A program made the position numbers and the translations under genes. The notes beneath the pieces are model-generated. The model did not search any database and was not told where the DNA came from. It was given only the letters and a program-made list of their open reading frames with translations. From Caballeronia sp. SBC1 (GTDB taxonomy: Bacteria; Pseudomonadota; Gammaproteobacteria; Burkholderiales; Burkholderiaceae), in contig NZ_CP049156.1 of assembly GCF_011493005.1 (NCBI RefSeq), positions 3,782,001 through 3,846,000 on the forward strand: a stretch of 64,000 bases of DNA. Direction: 5' to 3'. Every line of letters starts with the position of its first letter. Within the stretch, counting starts at the first letter, position 1. Positions 54,894-63,463 of this stretch are shown one piece after another.

Positions 54894-55120
54894 AACAAGG
54901 CGAGCGCGAGGCTTTGCCGCAAACCGCTTACCCAGCGGGGTTTTCAAGAAAAGTCGCTACGCCTACTCCCTTGGTTACCCAGAGATCAATAACGTTGTTT
55001 TTCATCGGCAATTGCACCCTCGCACAACTCATGGCTTGCAGCGACCACCCCGAAAGGCGCGAACAAGCCGCGGGGGTGAGCGACGTAATACCAACATGAA
55101 AACGTCATAACCCGTCGACG
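54894..55120. other. Gap between fliK and the VgrG/PAAR island
   Basis: 227 bp with no supported gene and no clear terminator. It probably contains the left boundary of the inserted island; I see no tRNA or direct repeat that would mark it. Confidence 0.35.
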
Positions 55121-55714
55121 TCACTCCACGCGGGTGTTACTGCGTCCGGCATAGGGCACAAAATGCCATTGCTCGAACTCGGGATCGTACAGTGCAATCT
55201 GCTTGTAATCCTTTGGCTCACCGCGCGTTAGCTCTATCGACCCAAGGGCGCGTTCGGCCAGCAGGTCGATGCGTCTCTCGGACCAGGACAGGATATTGGC
55301 GGCGGTTTCCTGCCACGCATACAGGCCCGCGAGTTCCCGATACTGGGAGTATTCGGCAAGCATGACGGCATCGACTTCGAACCGTGGGGGATAAGCCGCC
55401 CAATGATGCATGACGGTGCAACTTCTGCCGAATGCGCCGCTTGGCCGCGTGAGAATTCGGCCATCACACGCGGGCCATCCAACATGGATATCGGCTATGA
55501 GCCCCTCTTCGTCAGGATCACAGAATAGATTTTTATCGATTTCGGATGCGGCTATGACTCGATAAGACGGCCCATTTCTCGCCAAATGGGCCGCTTCGAT
55601 GATGGCATCGAACGGTGAAAGAAAACATGTGACGGCACGACCAAGTTCCGTCTGTGCCGCGTCTATGCACCAATCGCCACCACTGTCTTTCAATAGCAGG
55701 ACATAGGCGGGCAA
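55121..55714 (-). pseudogene. Unrecognised gene downstream of PAAR, possibly frameshifted from it
   Basis: 197 codons from a TTG at 55714, the only in-frame start; no ribosome-binding site is visible. The frame stays open upstream for ~23 more codons (CESDAGAGADTDAEKTKPW...) back to the stop of the PAAR gene, which suggests that it was once fused to PAAR and lost by a 1-base shift. The protein is soluble, with CTVMHHWAAYP, ELAGLYAWQETAANILSW and a C-terminal LYDPEFEQWHFVPYAG. I do not recognise the family. It could be an effector domain or its immunity partner; both are guesses. Confidence 0.55.
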
Positions 55715-55784
55715 GGTACAGAAAATGGCCGTCCAAGGTTTCGTTTTTTCCGCATCCGTATCGGCTCCGGCACCGGCATCAGAC

Positions 55785-56069
55785 TCACATCGTCATGTCA
55801 TGTTGAGAAGCAAGGACAAGCGGCTTCGGCTCGCATTTGCATTCGCAAATGTCAAATTCGAGCGCTGGCCGTTGGTTCATCATCATAAAATCGTCGTCGG
55901 AGCGCGCGCCACTCGGAGCTATTATTCCCTCCGTCTTGCAGACAGGACACGAAACTTTCGCATACAGAAAGCTCAGGCGTGTCCCTTCATGTTCCATGTC
56001 TTCGACCCCTTCGGTCACGATTCCGCCAACCGTGGTCCGGTCCCACTGCTTGATAAGAGCGCGATTCAT
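55785..56069 (-). CDS. PAAR-domain protein (type VI secretion spike tip)
   Basis: 94 aa. ALIKQWDRTTVGGIVTEGVE, HEGTRLSFLYAKVSCPVC and the CECKCEP near the end fit the short PAAR proteins that cap VgrG spikes; Cys/His residues would bind zinc. It starts 1 bp after the stop of the upstream gene and ends ASQHDMTM, where related proteins commonly continue. It follows a VgrG head gene. No other type VI secretion component is in the window. Confidence 0.72.
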   Translation of the reverse strand: MNRALIKQWDRTTVGGIVTEGVEDMEHEGTRLSFLYAKVSCPVCKTEGIIAPSGARSDDDFMMMNQRPALEFDICECKCEPKPLVLASQHDMTM

Positions 56070-56070
56070 G

Positions 56071-57150
56071 TCACGCTCCTAACCAGTACCAGGTGTACTG
56101 ATAGCGTCCCCCGCCCTGAAAATCAGGCATTAACTCACCAGCAACAAAACGGCGTAAATCGCGGGGATTGACTGCGTTCGTCTTATTGCCGACTGCGTCC
56201 GATGTTGCCGATATCCATCGCCCTTCACGGGGACACGGATCGCCCACCTTGCAAAACGTGTGGAGAGCGTCGTCCGCTTCCCATTGCCAGCGCAACATGC
56301 CGTATAACTCCTTGCCGTCTTCGTCTTGTACGTTGTCCCATTGCGGCGCTATTGCGTCCTTGCGGAATGTGAAAACAAAGCGGCTCGTCTGGCCGCTATT
56401 GGAGACAAGGCGGTAATGTCCAGCTTCTGGAAAGGCTTCGCTAGGTTTAACGGGGAAGCTGGACATTTTCGCGCGGTGACGCGCTTCGTAGTCCTTCCAT
56501 TCCTGAGGGGTGGACGGATAGTCACGGTCGAAAGTGACGCGGGAGGGCTTGCTAGTGTCCGAACGAAAATTAACTTTGCCCATAGTCGCGACGACGCCAT
56601 CACCTGTAATACCGGTATTTACCAGTGCATATAGCTGATATGTTCCGCGCGGCACTTTCCCCTCAGGGACGGTCAGAAACTTAAATGTCACCGAGTCACC
56701 AGCAGGTATCGTGACGATTTCTTCAGGAAATTCAGACTTATTGACCAGCGGTAGACCTGCGAGACGTGCGTTCCATCCATCTTTGCTTTCTACGCGAGAA
56801 CCGCCGACGTCGAGTTGATCGCCGAAGTTGGCCGACCAACGATCGGGGGTAAACATTTTAATCGGATATTGCCCGCTATTGATGAAGGCCACGGATATCA
56901 AATAATTCTCTTTTTGCGGAACAACACTTGTAACTTTTGCGTCAAGCTTGACTATTGCTCGACCGTTGTGCATATACGCGTTACGCGTTCTGAGGTAGAA
57001 GTGATCAACAAGAGTGCAAAGCTCGGCAGGAAGTTCATATGTTTTACCCTGAGAGGTTTTGACCTGTCCGTCCCGCACACAGTCGACCGAATAAACCGTG
57101 GCCGGCTCCACCGGTTCAACTTCATTTTTCAGACCACCCTCAGAAGCCAT
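56071..57150 (-). CDS. Unrecognised soluble protein overlapping the VgrG head
   Basis: 359 aa from the ATG at 57150, which lies 11 bp inside the end of the VgrG gene; a longer frame upstream only covers VgrG DNA. There is no signal peptide or membrane helix. The middle looks beta-rich with alternating hydrophobic strands (RAIVKLDAKVTSVVP, NYLISVAFINSGQYPIKMF), and C-terminal GRYQYTWYW ends the protein. Position between VgrG and PAAR suggests a type VI cargo, adaptor or immunity gene. I do not recognise a family. Confidence 0.6.
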   Translation of the reverse strand: MASEGGLKNEVEPVEPATVYSVDCVRDGQVKTSQGKTYELPAELCTLVDHFYLRTRNAYMHNGRAIVKLDAKVTSVVPQKENYLISVAFINSGQYPIKMFTPDRWSANFGDQLDVGGSRVESKDGWNARLAGLPLVNKSEFPEEIVTIPAGDSVTFKFLTVPEGKVPRGTYQLYALVNTGITGDGVVATMGKVNFRSDTSKPSRVTFDRDYPSTPQEWKDYEARHRAKMSSFPVKPSEAFPEAGHYRLVSNSGQTSRFVFTFRKDAIAPQWDNVQDEDGKELYGMLRWQWEADDALHTFCKVGDPCPREGRWISATSDAVGNKTNAVNPRDLRRFVAGELMPDFQGGGRYQYTWYWLGA

Positions 57151-57973
57151 GCATAGTGCCGTAAATATATGGTTGCTGATATGTTGTGGGGTCGGCGGGA
57201 GCAACATTCACTTCAGCTTTAAGCCGTTCCCATGCCAAATCAGGGTTGTAATCCGCCACAAGGATGGAGTTTGGAACCATGTTAGTACGCGTATGCAGTA
57301 CGGACACGGATTGCTCGGCGGCATCTAGCCCGGAAATTTCACGGTAAGGCGCGGTGAGCGTGGGCTGATAAATGTAATGGTCTATATCGTCACCGAACAC
57401 CACAACGTCCCCATGCTTTCCCTGCATGTTGTAGCTATAAATGCCTTCTTGCTGCATTAAGATCTGGATAAACTGCCAGTCCCCCACGTCGTACTGGAAC
57501 CGGAACGCGTGCCGCGGGTACTCACGACGCAGCGTGAAAATGAACTGGTGGTCCATGAGTTCATTACGCAGCAAGATTTCTTTGATAACGTCCGGCCCGC
57601 TCTTGTGTTGGTACGTCTTGGTTGTACGCGGATTAAGGCAACCAATATGCGCCTCGATCACGATTTCATAGATATTCTGATCTTTCGTCGTCTTCAGGTG
57701 GGTGAAGTGCGTAATCCGCCCACCCCATATGCGAGGTTCCACGCCGTGAAGCGCTATCTTGAACTTGGCCTCATGGCCGAGAATCAAGTCACGTTTGAAC
57801 TTGGTAGGGTGTGTCGCAACGATTTCAATGCGGTATGGCTCACCGGCTTTTTCGGCGAGCATGAAGGACATAACTGAAATGTCCTTGATTTGTTCTTCTC
57901 CCACGACCTGGAGAAAGTAGGTCGCGTGTCCTGAAAGCGGGCCTTGTGGTAACTCCGTGCGCGTGGTACCCAT
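57140..57973 (-). CDS. Truncated VgrG: N-terminal gp27-like head only
   Basis: 277 aa. The sequence fits the gp27-like first domain of VgrG: HATYFLQVVGEEQIKDISVM, IWGGRITHFTHLKTTKDQNI, YQHKSGPDVIKEILLRN, EYPRHAFRFQYDVGDWQFIQ and QEGIYSYNMQGKHGD. It ends YIYGTMHGF, about where other VgrG proteins enter the gp5-like OB fold and needle (total 600-900 aa). AGGGAG lies 9 bases before the ATG. The stop is overlapped by the next gene, so the truncation is tidy and may be functional or a recombination scar. Confidence 0.8.
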   Translation of the reverse strand: MGTTRTELPQGPLSGHATYFLQVVGEEQIKDISVMSFMLAEKAGEPYRIEIVATHPTKFKRDLILGHEAKFKIALHGVEPRIWGGRITHFTHLKTTKDQNIYEIVIEAHIGCLNPRTTKTYQHKSGPDVIKEILLRNELMDHQFIFTLRREYPRHAFRFQYDVGDWQFIQILMQQEGIYSYNMQGKHGDVVVFGDDIDHYIYQPTLTAPYREISGLDAAEQSVSVLHTRTNMVPNSILVADYNPDLAWERLKAEVNVAPADPTTYQQPYIYGTMHGF

Positions 57974-58233
57974 TGCGTGCGTCTCCCTCTGATTTTTTCG
58001 TAAAAGTTATGATTTGTCGCAGAATGCAGAAGAGCATTGCGGCTTTACATACGAAAACTCTTAATTGGTCGGCATTCGCGCGTAAACCCTAGCGCAATCG
58101 CATGGAAGCTCATTAACAAGTGCGATCGCCCTGCGCGTCTGTCGGAAGCGCTCGGGCAGGGTGGCTTCGTTTTATTTGCTATCGCTCAGTCGTTTTCGGA
58201 TTCATTTTTCTGTTCCCACTCTTCAAGCGCGCG
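57974..58233. other. Intergenic DNA upstream of the VgrG head
   Basis: 260 bp with no supported gene except the tail of the broken helix-turn-helix gene (58186-58233). It presumably carries the promoter of the leftward VgrG/PAAR transcript. Base composition is lower in GC than the flagellar genes. Confidence 0.35.
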
Positions 58234-58455
58234 TCATGCAATCAGCACGCATCGCGGCGACGGTCGCATTTCCTTTGGCACGTTACCTCGGCACCGCATG
58301 CGGAAATACGACGCTCGTGAGAGCTCATAGCGTCGGCAAAACTCATCGATCGAAATTGCCCCATTCAGATCGAGAGAGGTTTCCTTATGTTCTTGGGTGT
58401 GAGTCAGGTTGGCGCTGCCTGGTGTGTCATCCGTTCTCTCGCAGAAAGTGTTCAC
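58186..58455 (-). pseudogene. Helix-turn-helix (AlpA-like) gene with an in-frame nonsense codon
   Basis: Codons from 58455 give a 73-aa frame whose C terminus SIDEFCRRYELSRASYFRMR...VLIA looks like an AlpA/excisionase-type helix-turn-helix. A TGA at 58234-58236 interrupts it, and the same frame then continues RALEEWEQKNESEND to a second stop at 58186. A VLIA-R-x-LEEW continuation is what such proteins normally have, so the TGA appears to be a point mutation. It points to a mobile-element origin of the island. Confidence 0.55.
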
Positions 58456-58492
58456 GGGCGCTATCAGGTTGCCGGGTCAATCCATGTCGTTT

Positions 58493-58678
58493 TCAATCGG
58501 CAATGATGGAGACGACTCCCCGTATATCTCGCTCCCGCCCCCACATGAGACAGGCTGCTGGCAGCCCGACCACACTTGTAACCTGTAACCGCTGTCTCAT
58601 GACAGCGTGGCGAGCTTGTGCGGCTTTGCTAGCGTCATCATCGTTCGCGGGTTGCTTCTCAAACCACCGTTCCCAGGC
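58493..58678 (-). pseudogene. Gene remnant cut by the dispersed repeat
   Basis: An open frame without a start reads AWERWFEKQPANDDDASKAA then a basic helical tail, ending at the TGA at 58493-58495. It resembles the C terminus of a small DNA-binding protein. The frame meets a stop as soon as it enters the repeat at 58679, which suggests the repeat replaced its N-terminal part. Weak evidence. Confidence 0.3.
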
Positions 58679-58890
58679 GTGTGGCTAATAGTGATAAAGA
58701 AATTAGCCAACTCAGGCAGACCGCTGACCTTGAAAGCAGCAACCCGGCACCAACCCCGACCGTTACACCCTCCGAACCTGACAACCTGGCATAGACTCGG
58801 CTCGCCAGGCCTTCACCCACGCAAGCCCCGCCGGCCCCCGTCCCCCCGCACCCCCAAGCCCCACCCAAAACCGTCCACCGGTGCCAACAA
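58679..58890 (+). repeat. Third copy of the dispersed repeat
   Basis: GTGGCTAATAGTGATAAAGA, then GACCGCTGACCTTGAAAGC and a CAACCCGGCA core match the right arm at 10057-10130, and AACCGTCCACCGGTGC near 58870 matches the outer end of the left arm (9254-9275). The part with the 10-bp hairpin is missing, so this copy starts at the GTGGCTAATAG boundary. No gene is supported inside. Confidence 0.75.
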
Positions 58891-58991
58891 ACCCCAAACT
58901 CACGAGTTAGCCCTAATAACCCCTTCTGTTCGGGCCATCACGGAACCTCACTTTCGCCAACAATTCAGGCTACAGAAAGAGGTCCGCAATC

Positions 58992-59486
58992 ATGGCAAGC
59001 ACCACCGCAACTCAACAACCCATCGTCACCGTGAAAAGCGGCAGGATGAAGCGCATCTTGCTCATCGCGGCGGGTCTTATCGTTTTGCTGGGCGCCGGCG
59101 GGGCTGGTGCTTACTACTACTTCCTGCACAAGCCCGGTTTGGGTCAGCTGACAAAACTGGCGCCCTCCGCGCCCCCGGTGTTCTTCCCGCTGGAGTCGAT
59201 GACGGTCAATCTCCAATCCGACGACACCATGCATTACTTGCGTATCGGCTTGACGCTGAAGCTGCCGGACCAGAAGGCGCAATCCGCGCTGACCGAACGC
59301 ATGCCAGAGGTACGCAGCCACATTCTGATGTTGTTATCGGCGAAGCGGCCGGACGATCTGGCCGGGATCGACGGCAAGCGTGAGCTTGCGAAGGAACTGC
59401 TGGAGACGGTCCAGAAGACGGGTGGCACGCCGGACAGTCCGGCGCGTGTCCAGGAAGTGTTGTTCACGGAATTCGTCGTTCAATAA
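58992..59486 (+). CDS. fliL: Flagellar basal body protein FliL
   Basis: 164 aa. One N-terminal membrane helix (about 19-38, ILLIAAGLIVLLGAGGAGAY) and a periplasmic SPFH-like domain with FFPLESMTVNLQSDDTMHYL and LRIGLTLKLPDQ. It stabilises the stators near the basal body. First gene of fliLMNOPQR; AGAAAGAGG precedes the start. The upstream 100 bp hold no clear flagellar promoter. Confidence 0.94.
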   Translation: MASTTATQQPIVTVKSGRMKRILLIAAGLIVLLGAGGAGAYYYFLHKPGLGQLTKLAPSAPPVFFPLESMTVNLQSDDTMHYLRIGLTLKLPDQKAQSALTERMPEVRSHILMLLSAKRPDDLAGIDGKRELAKELLETVQKTGGTPDSPARVQEVLFTEFVVQ

Positions 59487-59627
59487 TCCGCGCGATCACC
59501 CTCGCCTTCAGCCGCTCAAGCTAACGCAAACGCTAGCGCAAACACGCAAACGCTAACGCGGTCGCCAAAGCAACAAGACGCAACCGCCAGGCATCAAGCA
59601 ACCGCGCACAGGAACCAAGGAACACTC

Positions 59628-60626
59628 ATGGGCCACGAAGAGTTCATGTCGCAGGAGGAGGTGGATGCCCTGCTCAAGGGCGTCACCGGGGAAGTCGACA
59701 CAGTCGCCGACGAAACACGCTTCCACGGCGTGCGCCCCTACAACCTCGCGACGCAGGAGCGCATCGTCCGGGGCCGGATGCCGGGCCTGGAAATCATCAA
59801 CGACCGCTTCGCGCGCCTCTTGCGCGTGGGCATCTTCAACTTCATGCGGCGCTCGGCGGAAATCTCGGTCGGCCCGGTGAAGGTGCAGAAGTACAGCGAA
59901 TTCACCCGCAACCTGCCGATCCCGACGAACCTGAACCTCGTCCACGTGAAGCCGTTGCGCGGCACCTCGCTGTTCGTGTTCGATCCGAACCTGGTCTTCT
60001 TTGTCGTCGATAACCTCTTCGGCGGCGACGGCCGTTTCCACACGCGCGTGGAAGGCCGCGAGTTCACGCAGACCGAGCAACGCATTATCAGCAAGCTGCT
60101 GAACCTCGTGTTCGAACACTACGCGGCATCGTGGAAAAGCGTGCGGTCGCTGAACTTCGAATACGTGCGCTCGGAAATGCACACGCAGTTCGCCAACGTG
60201 GCCACGCCGAACGAGATCGTGATCGTCACGCAGTTTTCCATCGAATTCGGATCGACCGGCGGCACGCTGCATATCTGCATGCCGTATTCGATGATCGAAC
60301 CCATTCGCGACATCCTCTCCTCGCCCATTCAAGGCGAAGCGCTGGAAGTGGATCGCCGCTGGATCCGCGTGCTGTCGCAACAAGTGCAAGCGGCCGAAGT
60401 GGAGCTCACGGTGGATCTGGCGGAGATCGGCACGACGTTCGAAAAGATTCTCAACATGCGAGCAGGCGATGTCCTGCCAATCAACGTCCCCGAATTGGTC
60501 ACGGCAAAAGTGGACGGTGTGCCAGTGATGGAATGCGGCTACGGAATTTTCAATGGTCAATACGCGTTGCGCGTCCAGAAGATGATCAGCGCAACCGACA
60601 CGATGAAGGAAGGTGGATATGAGTGA
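59628..60626 (+). CDS. fliM: Flagellar motor switch protein FliM
   Basis: 332 aa. N-terminal FMSQEEVDALLKGVTGE binds phosphorylated CheY; the middle has NRDNLVHVK-type NLNLVHVKPLRGTSLFVFDP and FFVVDNLFGGDGRFHTRVEG; the C-terminal SpoA domain has VTLDLAEIGTT-type VELTVDLAEIGTTFEKILNM. A 141-bp gap with repeated CAAACGCTA separates it from fliL. It overlaps fliN by 8 bp. Confidence 0.97.
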   Translation: MGHEEFMSQEEVDALLKGVTGEVDTVADETRFHGVRPYNLATQERIVRGRMPGLEIINDRFARLLRVGIFNFMRRSAEISVGPVKVQKYSEFTRNLPIPTNLNLVHVKPLRGTSLFVFDPNLVFFVVDNLFGGDGRFHTRVEGREFTQTEQRIISKLLNLVFEHYAASWKSVRSLNFEYVRSEMHTQFANVATPNEIVIVTQFSIEFGSTGGTLHICMPYSMIEPIRDILSSPIQGEALEVDRRWIRVLSQQVQAAEVELTVDLAEIGTTFEKILNMRAGDVLPINVPELVTAKVDGVPVMECGYGIFNGQYALRVQKMISATDTMKEGGYE

Positions 60627-61056
60627 CGTAACTGAACCGGGCACAATGCCGTCCGATCCGCTCAAGGGCGAGGACTTCGGCATGGACGACTGGGCGAGCG
60701 CGCTGGCCGAGCAGAACGGCAATGAAACGCCGGCAACGGCTTCATCGGCGGGCGTGTTCCAGCCTTTGTCGAAAGTCGCGGCGCCCTCTACGCGCAATGA
60801 CATCGACATGATTCTCGACATCCCCGTGCAGATGACGGTGGAACTCGGGCGGACCAAGATCGCGATCCGCAACCTGCTGCAACTGGCGCAGGGGTCGGTG
60901 GTGGAACTCGACGGCCTGGCCGGCGAACCGATGGACGTGCTGGTCAACGGCTGCCTGATCGCGCAGGGCGAAGTCGTGGTGGTCAACGACAAGTTCGGTA
61001 TCCGTCTCACTGACATCATCACGCCGTCCGAACGCATCAGGAAGTTGAATCGATGA
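60619..61056 (+). CDS. fliN: Flagellar motor switch protein FliN
   Basis: 145 aa. A variable acidic N terminus precedes the SpoA domain with MILDIPVQMTVELGRTKIAI and LVNGCLIAQGEVVVVNDKFG, then IRLTDIITPSERIRKL. The ATG at 60619 overlaps the fliM stop (ATGAGTGA); a GTG two codons earlier is possible. It forms the C-ring with FliM and FliG. Confidence 0.96.
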   Translation: MSDVTEPGTMPSDPLKGEDFGMDDWASALAEQNGNETPATASSAGVFQPLSKVAAPSTRNDIDMILDIPVQMTVELGRTKIAIRNLLQLAQGSVVELDGLAGEPMDVLVNGCLIAQGEVVVVNDKFGIRLTDIITPSERIRKLNR

Positions 61057-61595
61057 AACGCATTGCCGCCGCGCTCGCAGCATGGGCAGCGCTTGCCATG
61101 ACGCTTACCGCCCGCACAGCCCACGCCGCCGACATGAACGCCGTCAATCATGCGGCGCAGATTGCATCGGGTGTGGGCGCGGGCACGGCCGTGCCGTCAC
61201 TCGGCGTGGGCGCGGTGCTGCAGACGCTGCTCGGCCTCGCGATCGTGATCGCGTTCGTGTTCGGCTGTGCGTGGCTTGCGCGCAAGTTCGGCGTGGCAGG
61301 CACCAAGCGCACGGGGCTGGTGAAGGTGATCGGCGGAGCGTCGCTTGGCAACAAGGAGCGCGTCGCGGTGGTGGAGATCGGCGATACATGGCTCGTGCTC
61401 GGCGCAGCGCCCGGCAACGTGCGGCTGCTGCACACCATGCCGGCGGGATCGGCGGAACTCAGACACGACGGCACGGAAGCGGGGGTCACACCCGAAGGTC
61501 AGGCGCTGCAAGGCAGTTTCGGTCAACGTTTTCGTGATGCCCTCGCCGGTGAAGCGACCAAACGTCTGCAAAAATTTGCGGGCGGGAGCAAGTAA
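61053..61595 (+). CDS. fliO: Flagellar biosynthetic protein FliO
   Basis: 180 aa. Signal-like N terminus ([17 protein letters not shown]), one membrane helix ([20 protein letters not shown]) and the cytoplasmic FliO domain with [20 protein letters not shown] and [18 protein letters not shown]. It helps assemble FliP. It overlaps fliN by 4 bp and fliP by 1 bp. Confidence 0.92.
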   Translation: MKRIAAALAAWAALAMTLTARTAHAADMNAVNHAAQIASGVGAGTAVPSLGVGAVLQTLLGLAIVIAFVFGCAWLARKFGVAGTKRTGLVKVIGGASLGNKERVAVVEIGDTWLVLGAAPGNVRLLHTMPAGSAELRHDGTEAGVTPEGQALQGSFGQRFRDALAGEATKRLQKFAGGSK

Positions 61596-62362
61596 TGCGG
61601 TTCAAGTCTTTGGCACGATGCGCAACGCTGTTGCTGCCGGTCGTCATGCTGGCCCTCCCCTACACCGCTTTCGCCCAAACCACCGCAGGACTTCCGGCGT
61701 TCAACACCAGCCCGGGTCCGAACGGCGGCACGACATATTCGCTCAGCGTCCAGACGATGCTGCTGCTTACCATGCTGTCGTTCCTGCCGGCCATGCTGCT
61801 GATGATGACGGGCTTCACGCGCATCATCATTGTGTTGTCGCTGCTGCGGCAGGCGCTGGGCACGACCAGTACGCCGCCGAATCAGGTGCTCGTCGGACTC
61901 GCGCTGTTTCTCACGCTGTTCGTGATGTCGCCGGTGCTCGACCGTGCTTATGTCGACGCGTACAAGCCTTTCTCCGACGGCACCATCACGATGGACCAGG
62001 CCATGACGCGCGGCGTCGCGCCGTTCAAGCAATTCATGTTGCGCCAGACCCGCGAGGCCGATCTCGCGCTGTTCGCCCGGATCGCAAAAGCGCCGCCAAT
62101 GAACGGTCCCGAAGACGTGCCACTCTCGCTGCTGGTGCCCTCGTTTGTGACCAGCGAGCTTAAGACGGGTTTCCAGATCGGCTTCACCATCTTTATCCCG
62201 TTCCTGATCATCGACATGGTGGTGGCGAGCGTGCTGATGTCGATGGGGATGATGATGGTGTCGCCCACCACCATTTCATTGCCGTTCAAGCTGATGTTGT
62301 TCGTGCTGGTGGATGGCTGGCAGTTGCTGATCGGCTCGCTCGCGCAGAGCTTCGTTTCATAG
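61595..62362 (+). CDS. fliP: Flagellar export gate protein FliP
   Basis: 255 aa. Cleavable signal sequence ([18 protein letters not shown]), then [40 protein letters not shown], and C-terminal [20 protein letters not shown] and [20 protein letters not shown], all canonical. Five FliP subunits make the export channel. Confidence 0.97.
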   Translation: MRFKSLARCATLLLPVVMLALPYTAFAQTTAGLPAFNTSPGPNGGTTYSLSVQTMLLLTMLSFLPAMLLMMTGFTRIIIVLSLLRQALGTTSTPPNQVLVGLALFLTLFVMSPVLDRAYVDAYKPFSDGTITMDQAMTRGVAPFKQFMLRQTREADLALFARIAKAPPMNGPEDVPLSLLVPSFVTSELKTGFQIGFTIFIPFLIIDMVVASVLMSMGMMMVSPTTISLPFKLMLFVLVDGWQLLIGSLAQSFVS

Positions 62363-62384
62363 AGCAGAGAAAGAGACCCCTACG

Positions 62385-62654
62385 ATGACACCCGAATCCG
62401 TCATGTCGATCGCGCACCAGGCCATGTATGTGGCGCTGTTGCTAGCGGCTCCGCTGTTGCTGGTCGCGCTCGTGGTCGGCCTGGTGGTGAGCCTGTTCCA
62501 GGCCGCTACCCAGATCAACGAAAGCACGCTCTCGTTCATTCCAAAACTGCTCGCGGTGGCGTTGACGCTCGTGATCGCCGGGCCGTGGATGATGGAAACG
62601 CTGCTCGACTACATGCGCCACGTTTTCACCATCACGCCCGCCATTACCGGCTAA
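62385..62654 (+). CDS. fliQ: Flagellar export gate protein FliQ
   Basis: 89 aa with two membrane helices. MTPESVMSIAHQAMYVALLL and QAATQINESTLSFIPKLLAV are the classical FliQ signatures. It sits between fliP (22 bp) and fliR (2 bp). It forms the gate with FliP and FliR. Confidence 0.96.
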   Translation: MTPESVMSIAHQAMYVALLLAAPLLLVALVVGLVVSLFQAATQINESTLSFIPKLLAVALTLVIAGPWMMETLLDYMRHVFTITPAITG

Positions 62655-62656
62655 CA

Positions 62657-63448
62657 ATGTTCTCCGTCACTTACGCGCAGCTCAATGTCTGGCTGACGTC
62701 GTTCCTCTGGCCGTTCACGCGCATCCTCGCGCTGATTGCAACGGCGCCAATGCTCAGCCATCAGGCCATTCCGATCCGCGTCAAGGTGGCGATCGCGGCG
62801 TTCATCGCGCTGATCGTGGCGCCGACTATCGGCGCAGTGCCGCAGGTGACGGTGTTTTCCGCCGATGGCGTGATGATCATCATCAATCAGTTCCTGGTCG
62901 GCGCGGCGCTCGGCATGACCATGCAGATTGCATTCGGTGCCATCGATGCCGCCGGCGAGTTTATCGGCATGCAAATGGGCCTCGGTTTTGCGACGCTTTA
63001 CGACCCGCGCGCCGGGGGCAATTCGGTGGTGATATCGCGGTATTTGAACACGATTGCCATGCTCGCGTTCCTTGTGTTCGACGGCCACCTGCAAATGATC
63101 AGCGCCCTCGTGCAGACGTTCCAGAGCGTGCCGGTGAGCGCAAACGTGCTCGGTTCAGTCACGTTCGCGCGCGGCTGGCAGACACTGGCGACGTATGGCC
63201 TGAGCGTGTTTTCCACTGGCTTGCTGCTGTCGCTGCCGGTGGTTACCGCGCTGCTGATCGCCAATCTGGCGCTGGGCATCCTGAATCGCGCGGCGCCGCA
63301 GATCGGGATTTTCCAGGTGGGCTTCCCGGTCACCATGCTGGTCGGCTTCCTGCTCATCCAGTTGATGATCCCCAACATGATCCCGTTCTTCCAACGCATT
63401 TTCGATAGTGGTATCGACCAGATGGGGCGCGTGGCGGCTGCGCTTTAG
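62657..63448 (+). CDS. fliR: Flagellar export gate protein FliR
   Basis: 263 aa with about six hydrophobic helices. PFTRILALIATAPMLSHQAI, GAIDAAGEFIGMQMGLGFAT, LYDPRAGGNSVVISRYLNTI and LGILNRAAPQIGIFQVGFPV are canonical. ATG 62657 is chosen; a longer frame upstream overlaps fliQ in another phase. Last gene of the operon; it converges with the Fic gene across 15 bp with no terminator visible. Confidence 0.96.
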   Translation: MFSVTYAQLNVWLTSFLWPFTRILALIATAPMLSHQAIPIRVKVAIAAFIALIVAPTIGAVPQVTVFSADGVMIIINQFLVGAALGMTMQIAFGAIDAAGEFIGMQMGLGFATLYDPRAGGNSVVISRYLNTIAMLAFLVFDGHLQMISALVQTFQSVPVSANVLGSVTFARGWQTLATYGLSVFSTGLLLSLPVVTALLIANLALGILNRAAPQIGIFQVGFPVTMLVGFLLIQLMIPNMIPFFQRIFDSGIDQMGRVAAAL

Positions 63449-63463
63449 CAGCCGGTCAGGTAG

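Noticed and set aside
55744..55749. Programmed -1 frameshift at the 6-A run downstream of PAAR
   Set aside because: The run could join a short third frame to the following gene, but the preceding base does not make a proper slippery heptamer and no stimulatory stem is evident. A simple indel near the PAAR stop is the better account.
59553..61151. Long open frame antisense to fliM-fliN
   Set aside because: Both sense genes are certain, and the antisense frame crosses two of them.
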